From the NCBI GenBank assembly GCA_034509755.1, contig CM067559.1, positions 18,086,501 through 18,150,500 of the forward strand: 64,000 nt of DNA. Reading direction: 5' to 3'. Position numbers and translations under genes: made by a program. The notes below the pieces were generated by a model. It was given only the letters and a program-made list of their open reading frames with translations. It made no database searches and was not told the DNA's origin. This DNA is from Anisodus tanguticus. Lineage: Eukaryota > Streptophyta > Magnoliopsida > Solanales > Solanaceae. This document shows, piece after piece, positions 11,358-20,455 of this stretch (its first letter is position 1; every line of letters starts with the position of its first letter).

Positions 11358-14330
11358 TTGGGGAAAAAGTTGACAGGGCATGTTAATTGAAGCAGAGAAG
11401 ATCAGGACTGAAGTGCAGCCATCATCCATAAAGGACGAGGTAGGATATTCTCAAATTGTCCACACAGGAGCTTTTTAATAGAAAATAGCAGAAGTGAGGC
11501 TAAAACTTAAAGGCACTCTTTAGATCTTACTGGATTTCGCTTAAGCTCTTCTTCATTCATACCCATTCCAACTATCCTTTCTTGCTTGTACCCAGCAGGG
11601 TAATGACTGACCTGGATAAGAAAAAAGAACAGTTTATGATCATGTCAACATGTTCAGGAAAAGAGAGATTTACATGCAGGAGATACCTTACCCAACTGCT
11701 GCACATATCAAGTACTGCTACTCCTGGAGTGTTACTAGAAGGCAGGACCTCTGAGTAATACTTGGTAAGTGCAGCAATAGCTTGATCATCAATATGTGTC
11801 ACAAAACGCGGCATTTCATAGAATAAAGTATCTGATGATCTGAAGATCAACTCAACCCAAAGATGAAATCCAATCAATTTTTCAGCCTCACAATACTATG
11901 GCTTTGAAGAAGGATAATCTGGAATTATAACAAAATTCTGTTGCATAGCAATTCAGATTATATCAATCTTGACAAATATTTGACAACAGGGCTTGACTAT
12001 CAAAGAACATCCTAACTTGTAAAAGCACAAACCAATCACTAAGCGGTAAATTGAAACCCTACAAACGAGCAACATCATGCATCATTAGGAACTAGACACA
12101 AATCTCTCTGAAATTGTTTTAGTGTTGTTGAAGTGTTTTCCTGATTGAAAGTGATAAAATGACTGGTACCAAACAGCCAATTTCAGATTTTCGTGTTCAC
12201 GGTTCGTGTTTTTCCCTTAAAAATGATGAACAATAAAGAATTTCAACACAAGAATAAAAAAAGTAAAAGTTCAATAGATTATACTCGTCAAACCGCTGGA
12301 AATCCTCATCCCTGAAAGGAAATTGTCCTGGCCATTCCACATTTTTCAGAACCTTCAAGAAAATCAAAAAGAAGTAACTCATGAAAACTAGAATCGAGTA
12401 AGACTTGTCAATCATCAGAATGAATCTTTCAATGTTGAGACATAAGTGTGACAAAGGTGTATCAGTTGAGAAGTTTTGCAATAACAAGATCGAGCTGGAC
12501 TGTGAAATTGAACTTAAATTGCTGATTCCTATTCCAGGTAACTGAATACTGGCCACAGTTACTTACTTTCTAGATCAACAATCTTCTAACATGTACATCC
12601 AGAGAAATTTGATATGCCCTTCCAAGAATGATTTATTCAGTAAAATTACTTTATGATGGTGGTGTTCAGGCCAGTTTGCATGCACATCAACTATTGGCCT
12701 CAGTTACTTACTTTCTAGATCAACAATCTTCTAACATGTACATCCAGAATACTGGCCTCAGCTACTTACTTTCTAGATCAACAATCTTCTAACATGTACA
12801 TCCAGAGAAATTTGATATGCCCTTCCAAGAATGATTTATTCAGTAAAATTATTTTATGATGGTGGTGTTCAGGCCAGTTTGCATGCACATCAACTATTGC
12901 ACCGAATATCTACTACCTCCCACCAGCACAAATATGGAGTAATTTTGTCCAGGGGCGGAGCTACGGTGGTGGTTATCTATTCGGCAGAATCCAATAATTT
13001 TGGCACAAACTCTGTATTTGTGTTAAAAAGATCATTTCATATTTTTTAAAATAATCTATCCAAAACTCAGTAAGTAAAAAGAATTGCGGTCCAAAACCCA
13101 TAAACTAAAATCTTTGCTCCGCCTCTGACTCTGGCCACGAAAGCTTAGGCAGATGGGAAGAAATCACCTAGTAATTTTTTCTCCACTGGGATTTGAATCC
13201 CCCCACCCCCACTCCACTTCATTTACCACTAGGCCACTATCAATAACATTATTAAACCTCTCTCTCCACAATCTCAACAAAAAGCAGATAAATTCATGCT
13301 ATTCTAGATTACGATTAACATCAGCCCATGAGAATGAAATACATGTTTTTTTGGGGCAGGCATCTTCCGAACAAATTACTACTTGATACATCTCTATTCT
13401 TCTTTTGCATGACCCTAAAGCATGGACAATGTACATACTTCAATGGAAAAAAAAAGAAGATAGGTTCTCCTAGAATTAATGCCAAAGCCAACAGTCTTTG
13501 AGTTTATCATAAAATTGCTGCATACACTTGACATAATGCATTGAGCTTATCAAAACATCCAAAAGAATATCTTTCCGCTGAATTAAGTTCTTGTGGTACA
13601 CCGAATTTCTGTCTAGATGTTTTAGGCGTAATCCGCTAAGCCACTACATTCACATTTTAACCATCAAGTGAAGCTTATCTCTGTTGATCCTAGAACTTTT
13701 CAATGAAAATTTGATTAACAAATGCCTCCACTATTAGCCTTCATTATCATCTCCTTGTTATCACTAACTATCGCTACTTCTTTGGAACTAGTTCTCAACT
13801 ACTGAAAGTACAGCATTTAAAGCAAATTCTTAAGAAATTAAGCAATTTACAATTCTTAGCCCAGTAGAATTCCTTCCTAAAACAACTTATGATCAATTAT
13901 ATTACTCACACTAAAGAATTTGAACGTGCTGTATGCAGAAAACGAATAATCAGATTCCACAACTCCAGCAGTCGGAAAACCAAGCTAACTAAGATAATTA
14001 AGAAAATAGACCCAAAATTGGACCAAGAAAACCAAAATCTAATATGAATTGGACCATATATTAGATGAAGAATATACCTGCTCAATTGCACCCTTCTGTC
14101 TTACAGAAGCCATGAAAGATTTACCAGCCATGCTCATAAACTGAGACCAAAATGATACCCCAATTCCTAGTACCACTCTACGAGGAATTCTGCATCCAAA
14201 AGATCTACGCTTACCAACAATTCTTGACTTTTGAGTCTCTGACGAACATGGAACTGAATTAATAGTTGTTGTTGTTGGTGCTGAGATTTGGCAGCCGGCT
14301 CTGTAACTTGACTCCAAAACTGTTAGCCAT
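10849..14330 (-). CDS. SAM-dependent methyltransferase-like protein, plastid type; five exons, partial and probably broken
   Basis: Exons on the minus strand are 14330-14078, 12352-12285, 11839-11692, 11611-11531 and 10935-10849, each bordered by AG/GT and joined in phase. Exon 1 codes for a Ser/Thr/Arg-rich transit-like N-terminus, then RRVVLGIGVSFWSQF. Later exons give FPFRDEDFQRFDE, FVTHIDDQAIAALTKYY, the SAM-binding strand VAVLDMCSSW joined to VSHYPAGYKQERIVGMGMNE, and LPFGDNTFDVITNV. Known family members continue with a further methyltransferase stretch, which is absent here. The only good ATG (14330-14328, AAAAATGGC) is one base out of frame with the rest: its frame stops at 14261-14259, right after an (AAC)n run. 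The next in-frame ATG in the main frame is about 60 codons later and would lose the transit region. No function beyond a plastid methyltransferase-like fold is claimed. Confidence 0.8.
12544..12899. repeat. 203-bp segmental tandem duplication in intron 1
   Basis: A block beginning GAATACTGGCC at 12544 recurs at 12747, an offset of 203 bp, with few mismatches. A third, partial copy of its first 50 bases (TTACTTACTTTCTAGATCAA...) sits at about 12697-12746, giving the order A-B-A-A-B. The B part (12601-12697 and 12804-12899) includes the last 47 bases of the adjacent SINE, so the duplication is younger than the SINE insertion. Confidence 0.9.
12852..13239 (-). mobile_element. tRNA-derived SINE of Solanaceae type, interrupted by a MITE
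   Basis: The minus strand starts with GTGGCCTAGTGGTAAATG (pol III A box), then GGATTCAAATCCCAG (B box), TAGGTGATTTCTTCCCATCT, and after the insertion GTGCTGGTGGGAGGTAGTAG, ending ACACCACCATCATAAA. This layout matches a SINE family I know from Solanaceae genomes. Removing the 178-bp MITE and one 8-bp repeat leaves about 200 bp, a normal SINE length. It lies in intron 1 of the methyltransferase gene in the same orientation as the gene. Confidence 0.8.
12950..13127. mobile_element. Small hAT-type MITE nested in the SINE
   Basis: The ends are CAGGGGCGGAGCT and, on the other strand, CAGAGGCGGAGCA, terminal inverted repeats of a short element common in Solanaceae. The 8-bp flanks (12942-12949 and 13128-13135) read, on the minus strand, GACAAAAT and GCCAGAGT. 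Both are one or two changes from GACAGAGT, the sequence I recall for the intact SINE at this point, so they fit a decayed 8-bp target duplication. Confidence 0.7.
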
Positions 14331-14366
14331 TTTTGGATTATGATATTATCTGCACCTATGTTTTTT

Positions 14367-14742
14367 TTTGTTTGTTTGTTTTTTTTTTTTTTATAATACA
14401 GGTTTCCAGGCTTTGACTAATTCACTGTTATTACCCAGACGTCCTGGAGATGATGGGACCGGTCCTTCAGCATCCCACCACCAGGTAAATCGCGGGATGT
14501 GCACACATGGTCAGTGTCTGTTTGCGTCCAACGGATCAATGCTACAACGTTGACCCCCCACAGGCCCCATCCACAAGGCTTGGCGGAGACCGAAACCACA
14601 CCGCAACATGCCCGCGCGGCTTTTAGCGCCCGGGCTTACCACCACATGTATGTGCCCCGGAGGACGATATCCGGAGGGGAGAATCGAACTTGCGACCTTA
14701 AGGCCGCAAAGTTGACTTCCTGCCAGCAAGCTGACCTCTAGA
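14367..14742 (-). mobile_element. SINE with exact target-site repeat just upstream of the methyltransferase start
   Basis: On the minus strand the element begins GAGGTCAGCTTGCTGGCAGG (A-box-like), followed by GGTCGCAAGTTCGATTCTCC (B box), a roughly 300-bp body and an A-rich tail (A-runs broken by AAC) at the 3' end. The flanks repeat TATCTGCACCTAT (14347-14359 and 14743-14755), followed by a T-run on both sides. A long direct repeat, pol III boxes and a poly-A tail are the signature of LINE-driven SINE insertion. It is in the same orientation as the methyltransferase gene and ends 17 bp before its ATG. Confidence 0.88.
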
Positions 14743-14761
14743 TATCTGCACCTATATTTTT

Positions 14762-15936
14762 GGACAGACACAACTCATCTAACGTTGGTCCACACTCTGG
14801 TGTCACTGATCCAAAAGACTTCCACTCGGGCCTCAGTTACTCAATGGCCCAATTATGTTGAATGTTAAGAATTATGAAATGAAATATGTACATTTTGATT
14901 TACTTTAGGACGAGATTATGAAAAGGCAAAGTGTTTATTTAAAAAAATAGATTCAAAATTGTATTTGATTGATAATTCATATGCACAACAATAACATTGG
15001 GTGGTAATTGATATTTTCATAAAGGTGGTTCACTTGATGCTAGTTAATAATATTAGTATCAATCCAGATTTCTCATAAATTGGTGTGTGGCAAATTTTAT
15101 ATCAGAGCATTAGATTTTAAAAGAGCCCTAGGCATCATAAAGATGTGTCAATAGAGTCTGTCTTATCTGTGTCGCCGATCAAACTTATATCTTAGAAGCT
15201 ATAAGGACATTTAGGATGTCTCACTCATTTTCAACTCTAGATCATGTATTGAGCTTAGAGTAAGGAGAAAAATTTCATTCCTTATCAGGGTCCCCATTTG
15301 GTTAACGCATGAACGACTATCATCTGCTTGAGGAATAGCTCATGAGGTGTCGAGTTTTCTAGGAAGGAATAAGGTAGGGAATGAAACTAAGTCAAATATG
15401 GTCAGAGGGGCAATAATAGATAAGAGTTGGTCGTTAAATACTAAGGACTTGTTTAAAAAAAATGAGATGACAGTCATTAAATAAAGTTTGGGATATAGTT
15501 GAACTCGGGAAGAGCGTACCTACGCAATTAATATTGATACGTGTTAGGACATGCCCCTAAATTATAGTTAGATCGAAATAGCAAAAAAAGTCAGTTATCG
15601 CGACAATCACCATTGAGAAGATCAAATCATGTATAAACAAGAAAATGTCGTAGTCCTAAAACTAAAAGGGTCTTATCACTAGAGTTCCTAAGATGGAATA
15701 TCAAAAATGAACAACGGTTCATAAGAATCAAAAGTGATTGAGATATGCTCCGATGATGAAAAAAAGTGAAAGACTAGACGAAAGAAAGTCTTAAATATCA
15801 AGGAGGGAAGATAATCCCTTGATATGACGGACTAATTATATATACTCTTATTGCGGGTAATAATAGTGACACGTATAAGATGCAGTGACATAATTAAGTG
15901 AATGACATTCAGATACACCATGTGCAAGTGACAGAT
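14762..15936. other. Intergenic sequence with a possible gypsy leader remnant
   Basis: Most of it is unrecognised. Around 15100-15300 the plus strand has TATCAGAGCATTAG followed by a leader-like stretch resembling the region after the primer-binding site of Solanaceae gypsy elements. No open frame or LTR pair supports a firm call. Confidence 0.3.
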
Positions 15937-15944
15937 ATTGGAAC

Positions 15945-16826
15945 TACGGATTGCAACAAATCGGATCTGGATCGAATCCTATTAGATTCAAATTCAAATT
16001 TATTTTTTATATCTAGATCCAGATCCGAATTCAGATACATCGGGTTCATAAAAATTAGATTCAAATCCTGATCCATTGGATCCACCGGATCCACGAATCG
16101 GATATGGATCTACATGTAAAAAATTTTTTGCTTGAATAATATTCTCATATGTTGAAATTTTTTGACAAAATGAAACGCAATCTGATTGAAAAAAATGATT
16201 GAATTCATTCAATCAACCTACACAAACATTACACCATTCTTTCAAAATACTGAACGAAGTTTTAGCATCACAAGAAAATAAAAACGATTGACTTCATTAG
16301 TGATGCTGAACAGGTTGTAACTTTGAGCTAATTTTTGGAGGTTTTAGTGATGCTCCACTTGTAGTTCTACTGATTGACTTCATTAAACAACATAAAACAA
16401 TGTTAGTCATATATCAAAAGTCCTAGTTTTTTTTTGCTGATCAAACAAATGAGAGAAAGATACTTAAAGCTTACGGCTAACAGATTCAAGAAAGGAAAAT
16501 TTAAAGAAGAGTGATAATTTTTTCTTTTTATAGAAATGAAAATATGGAAAACTGCAGAGAGCATATAGGTAAAAGAAATGAAACTTCAAAGACAAATTAC
16601 ATGGTTGTGTGACTTGCGTCTTATCCTGGTTCAACTCTTTACCCAATATATAAATTATGAAAAAAAAATTAAGAAAATACTTATAAAATTATATTCTAGG
16701 TTATGGATATATTTAATAAAAAACAAATCCACAAATACGAATTTCAAATACAATATCCAAATATAAATCCGATCCGTCAAAAATGATCCAAATCCAAGCC
16801 GGATCCAAGATCCATTGTCATCTCTA
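15945..16826. mobile_element. Non-autonomous hAT element (MITE), copy 1 of a two-copy family in the window
   Basis: The 882-bp element is flanked by the exact 8-bp repeat ATTGGAAC (15937-15944 and 16827-16834). Its ends are TACGGATTGCAAC and, on the other strand, TAGAGATGACAAT, decayed forms of TAGGGATGGCAA. Both subterminal regions are packed with GGATC/GATCC motifs (such as AGATCCAGATCC), which resemble transposase-binding arrays. It has no transposase frame. It shares an internal block (16662-16720, containing AAGAAAATACTTATAAAATT) with the copy at 48772-49589. Confidence 0.92.
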
Positions 16827-16834
16827 ATTGGAAC

Positions 16835-17252
16835 CTTGAATACCTCCTAATGGACGACATCAACTTTAAGAAATATAAATAGTGACACTAATGAACCGTC
16901 GTATATGAAGTACCAACTGGAAAAAAATAAAAAAGTAAAAAAGTCATGTCATTATCGATGTGACATGCACATCATTATTTACGTGTGCACCACATCATAG
17001 ATGACGTGGCTTCCACATATTTATTTTCCCGTGAATAAGTGATTATTCTACGTGAATTACCAGGAATAGTCGCTTATGTTTCACATTGGATTAACTGTTG
17101 AATTAATCTTTCCTACGTGGCAGCCGCAATTTTAGAAAGCTTCCTACTTTTTACATTTTTTGTCCTTAGTTTATTTTTTTATTCGAAATCACGCGACAGT
17201 CCTTTAATTGAATTTTAAGTCTATCTTATTTGCCATCCAACTATGTTCGGAA
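16835..17252. other. Intergenic sequence left of copia element A
   Basis: AT-rich, with two ACGTGG motifs near 17006 and 17114 but no gene or repeat that I can define. It ends with the target-site repeat GATTT of the copia insertion. Confidence 0.4.
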
Positions 17253-17257
17253 GATTT

Positions 17258-17610
17258 TGTTAAACAATGGCCCAAATGGGGCACAACGGACAGCCCAGCA
17301 AAAAGGGCAGTAAATGGCCCATACGGACAGCCAGAAGAATAGCAGCTGCGGACACGGACTAGGGGCTGAAATCATGGGATATTTGGATTGGTATCTTATA
17401 CCAATCTTGTATATATGGTATATATATTTAATGTATATTGTGGTGTAATTATTTACCTAAATTAGGATTATACACTTACCATAATTGTATAGTTAGAATT
17501 ATGGTAGAATAAGGTTTTAGGAATAGAATAGGAATATGATTCTCATATTTTGTATCTTGTATAAATACTTATTCAATTAATGAAAATAATCAAGGGGGTT
17601 ATTTCTTTCA
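17258..17610 (+). repeat. 5' LTR of copia element A
   Basis: Begins TGTTAAACAATGG and ends TTATTTCTTTCA, directly followed by the primer-binding site. TATAAATA at about 17560 is a possible promoter TATA box. Near the start, GGCCCA-containing segments are absent or changed in the 3' LTR. Confidence 0.9.
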
Positions 17611-17622
17611 TGGTATCAAGAG
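17611..17622 (+). other. Primer-binding site of copia element A
   Basis: TGGTATCAAGAG, close to the initiator tRNA-Met site TGGTATCAGAGC but with an extra A after TATCA. It follows the LTR without a gap. Confidence 0.75.
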
Positions 17623-17773
17623 ACTAGGTCTAAACAAAAGTTTTTCTCTCAACTTTTGTCTTCCTTGTGGCCGAGAACCCCCCCCCCCCCCCTCGGGTTT
17701 TTTCTCTCCAAAATTTCGTCTTCCGCTCTCAAAAACCTCTCTTAAATTTTCCCTCCTTCTTTGTTCTTTCAAT

Positions 17774-18868
17774 ATGTCTAAGAACAATTATCACCCTGCC
17801 ATCGCAGTTTTCAATATCAAGAGCAGTATCCCTATTGTCCTTGAGATGGAAAACGTCCAATATGCGACGTGGGCGGAGTTGTTTAAAATTCACGCTATCT
17901 CTTATCAAGTTCTTCATCACATCATTCCTCCCGCTAGACCCCTTTCTGCGGAAGATCCTGAGTTATGGATTACACTTGATGCTACCGTTCTCCGGTGGAT
18001 CTACGCCACTATTTCAATGGACCTTCTACAGACGATTATTGAGCCGGATACCACGGCTATGGCTGCATGGAATAGATTGCGTGACATATTCCAAGACAAC
18101 CAACATTCACGTGTCGTCACACTCGAGCAGGAATTCTCTCTCGTTCGAATGGACGAATTTCCGAACGTTTCTGCATATTGCAAGAAACTAAAGGAGTTAG
18201 CGGATCAACTCCGTAATGTTGGTGCACCAATAACAAACAATCGTCTAGTTCTACAGTTGGTTGTCGGTCTTTCGGAGGCCTATAATGGGGTTGGAACTCT
18301 CCTTCGCCAAAGCAACCCTCTTCCCGACTTCTATCAAGCCCGCTCCATGCTTACGTTGGAAGAAGCCGTTTTTGCTAAAAAGGCGGCTACCGAAGCAAGC
18401 CCAGTCGCCATGGTGGCGTCCTCTCCTAGTCCTTCGGGTTTTGTTTATAATTCGGGCCAAAACTATAATAATGGTGGCGGCAAGAATAATCGAAAGAATA
18501 ATAACAAAAACTGCGGGGGCAAACACGGCGGTTCTAGTGGCAGTTCCGGTGGTCAGCAAGCAGGCGGTGGGTCCCATCCAGTGAACAGTGGCCCACCACC
18601 CCCCCTGGGCCCAGCAGTGAGGCCTATAGCAGTGGGGGGGGCAGGCGGTGGGCCGTGGGCCAACGGCCCTACAATCAAGCGGTGCGGTCCCGGCGGCCGG
18701 TGGGGCCGGCCAACAGTCCGTGCCCAACGCCCAGCGGTGGTGGCCCACTGGTCGCGTGGCCCAATAGCGGCAACTCCGGCGACTACGGCCCAAAGACCAT
18801 CACGGACGGGGAGTTCTTGGGCCCCGACCTCCGCAGGCCCATCATGCAGCAGGCCCCACTCAGACTGA
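17774..18868 (+). pseudogene. Gag of copia element A
   Basis: Starts with MSKNNYHPAIAVFNIK and carries the gag core: WAELFKIHAISYQVLHHI, WNRLRDIFQDNQHSR, LVLQLVVGLSEAYNGVGTLL. A Gly/Asn/Lys-rich tail (KNNRKNNNKNCGGKHGG) replaces a zinc knuckle; no C-x2-C-x4-H-x4-C is visible. After about 18540 comes a GC-rich, GGCCCA-rich low-complexity segment, in which the frame is lost before the protease. A run of fifteen C at 17678-17692 precedes the ATG. Confidence 0.88.
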
Positions 18869-18880
18869 TATCGAGGTCGC

Positions 18881-20130
18881 GATGCACACGTTGGGGTTGA
18901 CTCAACCGGACCCAAATTGGTACATGGACACCGGGGCAACTACTCACATGACTTCCGAATCAGGTACTCTCTCCTCTTATTCCAATTTGAGCAGCACCCT
19001 CGGGGTATAATTGTTGGTAATGGCAACTCTATTCCAATTCAGGGTTATGGTCAGAAAACGTTGTCTCCCCCCAATCCACCCCTTCTCTTGAAAAATACTT
19101 TACATGCTCCTAAATTGATTAAAAATTTAGTGTATGTCCGGAAGTTCACTACTGACAATTCCGTTTCCATTGAATTTAATCCTTTTGGTTTTTCTGTGAA
19201 GGATTTCAAGACGGGGAGTCATCTCATGAGGTGTGATAGTAGGGGGGATCTGTATCCTATCATGCCTGGTTTCAGTCCATTGAGTCAAATCTTGCCGTCA
19301 ACCTTTGCAGTCATCTCTCCTTCCATGTGGCATGCTCGTCTGGGTCATCCGGGATCTTCTATTTTATCAGTTTTAGATAAAAATAGCTTTATTTCCTGTA
19401 AGGGTACGAGTCGTACTCCACTTTGTCAGTCTTGTTCATTAGGGAAAATTATTAAGTTGCCATTTGTAGACTCCAATTCTCATACTTCAATGCCATTTGA
19501 TATTATTCATAGTGACTTATGGACGTCTCCTGTTCTCAGTTCCTTGGGTCATCGATATTATGTTCTCTTTTTAGATGATTACTCTAGATTTTTGTGGACG
19601 TTTCCAATTGCGAATAAATCACAAGTGTTTTCCGTCTTCATCCAATTTAGAGCGTTCATTCGTACTCAATTCGAAAGAGAAATAAAAAATATTCAATGTG
19701 ATAATGGGAAAGAGTATGACAATAGGGAGTTCCGGGAATTCTGTGCTAAAAATGGGATCAATTTTCGGTTTTCGTGTCCTCATAGATCTTCACAAAATGG
19801 GAAGGCCGAAAGCAAAATTCGTTCCATCAATAACATTGTCCGAACTCTCCTAATTCATGCCTCCATACCTCCATATTTTTGGCATCATGCTCTACAAATG
19901 GCCACATATCTTCTTAACATAATTCCTTCTAAAGGTCTGGCCTATTCTTCCCCCCTCAAAATCCTATATAATAAGACCCCTTCTTATTCTCATCTTCGAA
20001 TTTTTGGGTGCTTGTGTTATCCGTTATTCCCATCCACCACAATTAACAAACTTCAGGCTCGGTCTACCCCGTGTGTGTTTTGGGTTATCCGTCGAATCAT
20101 CGTGGTTATAAGTGTTTTGATTTATCCTCC
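18881..20130 (+). pseudogene. Protease and integrase of copia element A
   Basis: The protease active site reads WYMDTGATTHMTS in one frame; a one-base loss near 19005 moves the rest into the next frame (IIVGNGNSIPIQGYG). The integrase has the zinc-finger region (HARLGHPG ... CQSCSLGK) and all three catalytic acids: Asp in IIHSDLW, Asp in IQCDNGKEY and Glu in QNGKAESK. The C-terminal part has HLRIFGCLCYPLFP. A further frameshift near 20085, in the T-run before GGGTTATCC, separates it from the RT frame. Confidence 0.92.
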
Positions 20131-20289
20131 AAGAAAATCATAATCAATCGCCATGTCATTTTTTATGAAACTCAATTCCCATTTACGAAAGTTCATACTC
20201 CCGAACCTAAGTCGTATAATTTTTTGGATGACCAAATATCCCCGTATATTATTCGGAATTTTTCGGACATCTCCCGTACCCAAAATCCT

Positions 20290-20312
20290 CCAGCGGGCCC
20301 ACTGCCCGCTGG
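20290..20312. repeat. Perfect hairpin 1 in the integrase-RT linker
   Basis: CCAGCGGGC, a 5-base loop (CCACT), then GCCCGCTGG: a 9-bp perfect stem. It codes for the symmetric peptide PAGPLPAG. Confidence 0.85.
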
Positions 20313-20428
20313 ACCCACAAGATCGCCACGCCCCAATTCCGCCCACGGAACAGTTCCAGCAATTGGGCCGGTCCTGCCCCCAATTCCGGAACTCGGTCCG
20401 AAAAGCCGAGCCCGTATTTACCGATTTG

Positions 20429-20455
20429 GGCCAGCAGGCCCATTGCCTGCTGGCC
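20429..20455. repeat. Perfect hairpin 2 in the integrase-RT linker
   Basis: GGCCAGCAGGC, loop CCATT, GCCTGCTGGCC: an 11-bp perfect stem. Compared with hairpin 1, one G-C pair has become A-T on both arms. It again codes for PAGPLPAG. Confidence 0.85.

Noticed and set aside
14511..14771. Open frames on both strands across the SINE near 14600
   Set aside because: They lie inside a SINE whose RNA is non-coding; the GC-rich body gives open frames by chance.
15100..15300. A second full gypsy element starting at the TATCAGAGCATTAG site
   Set aside because: No LTR, gag frame or pol motif follows; at best an old leader remnant.
16978..17130. ACGTGG motifs as stress-responsive promoter elements
   Set aside because: G-box-like words are frequent by chance, and no gene start lies downstream other than the copia insertion.
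18251..18939. Several long open frames on both strands over the gag tail of copia element A
   Set aside because: GC-rich low-complexity sequence without stops in several frames. Only the frame continuous with the gag core has family motifs.
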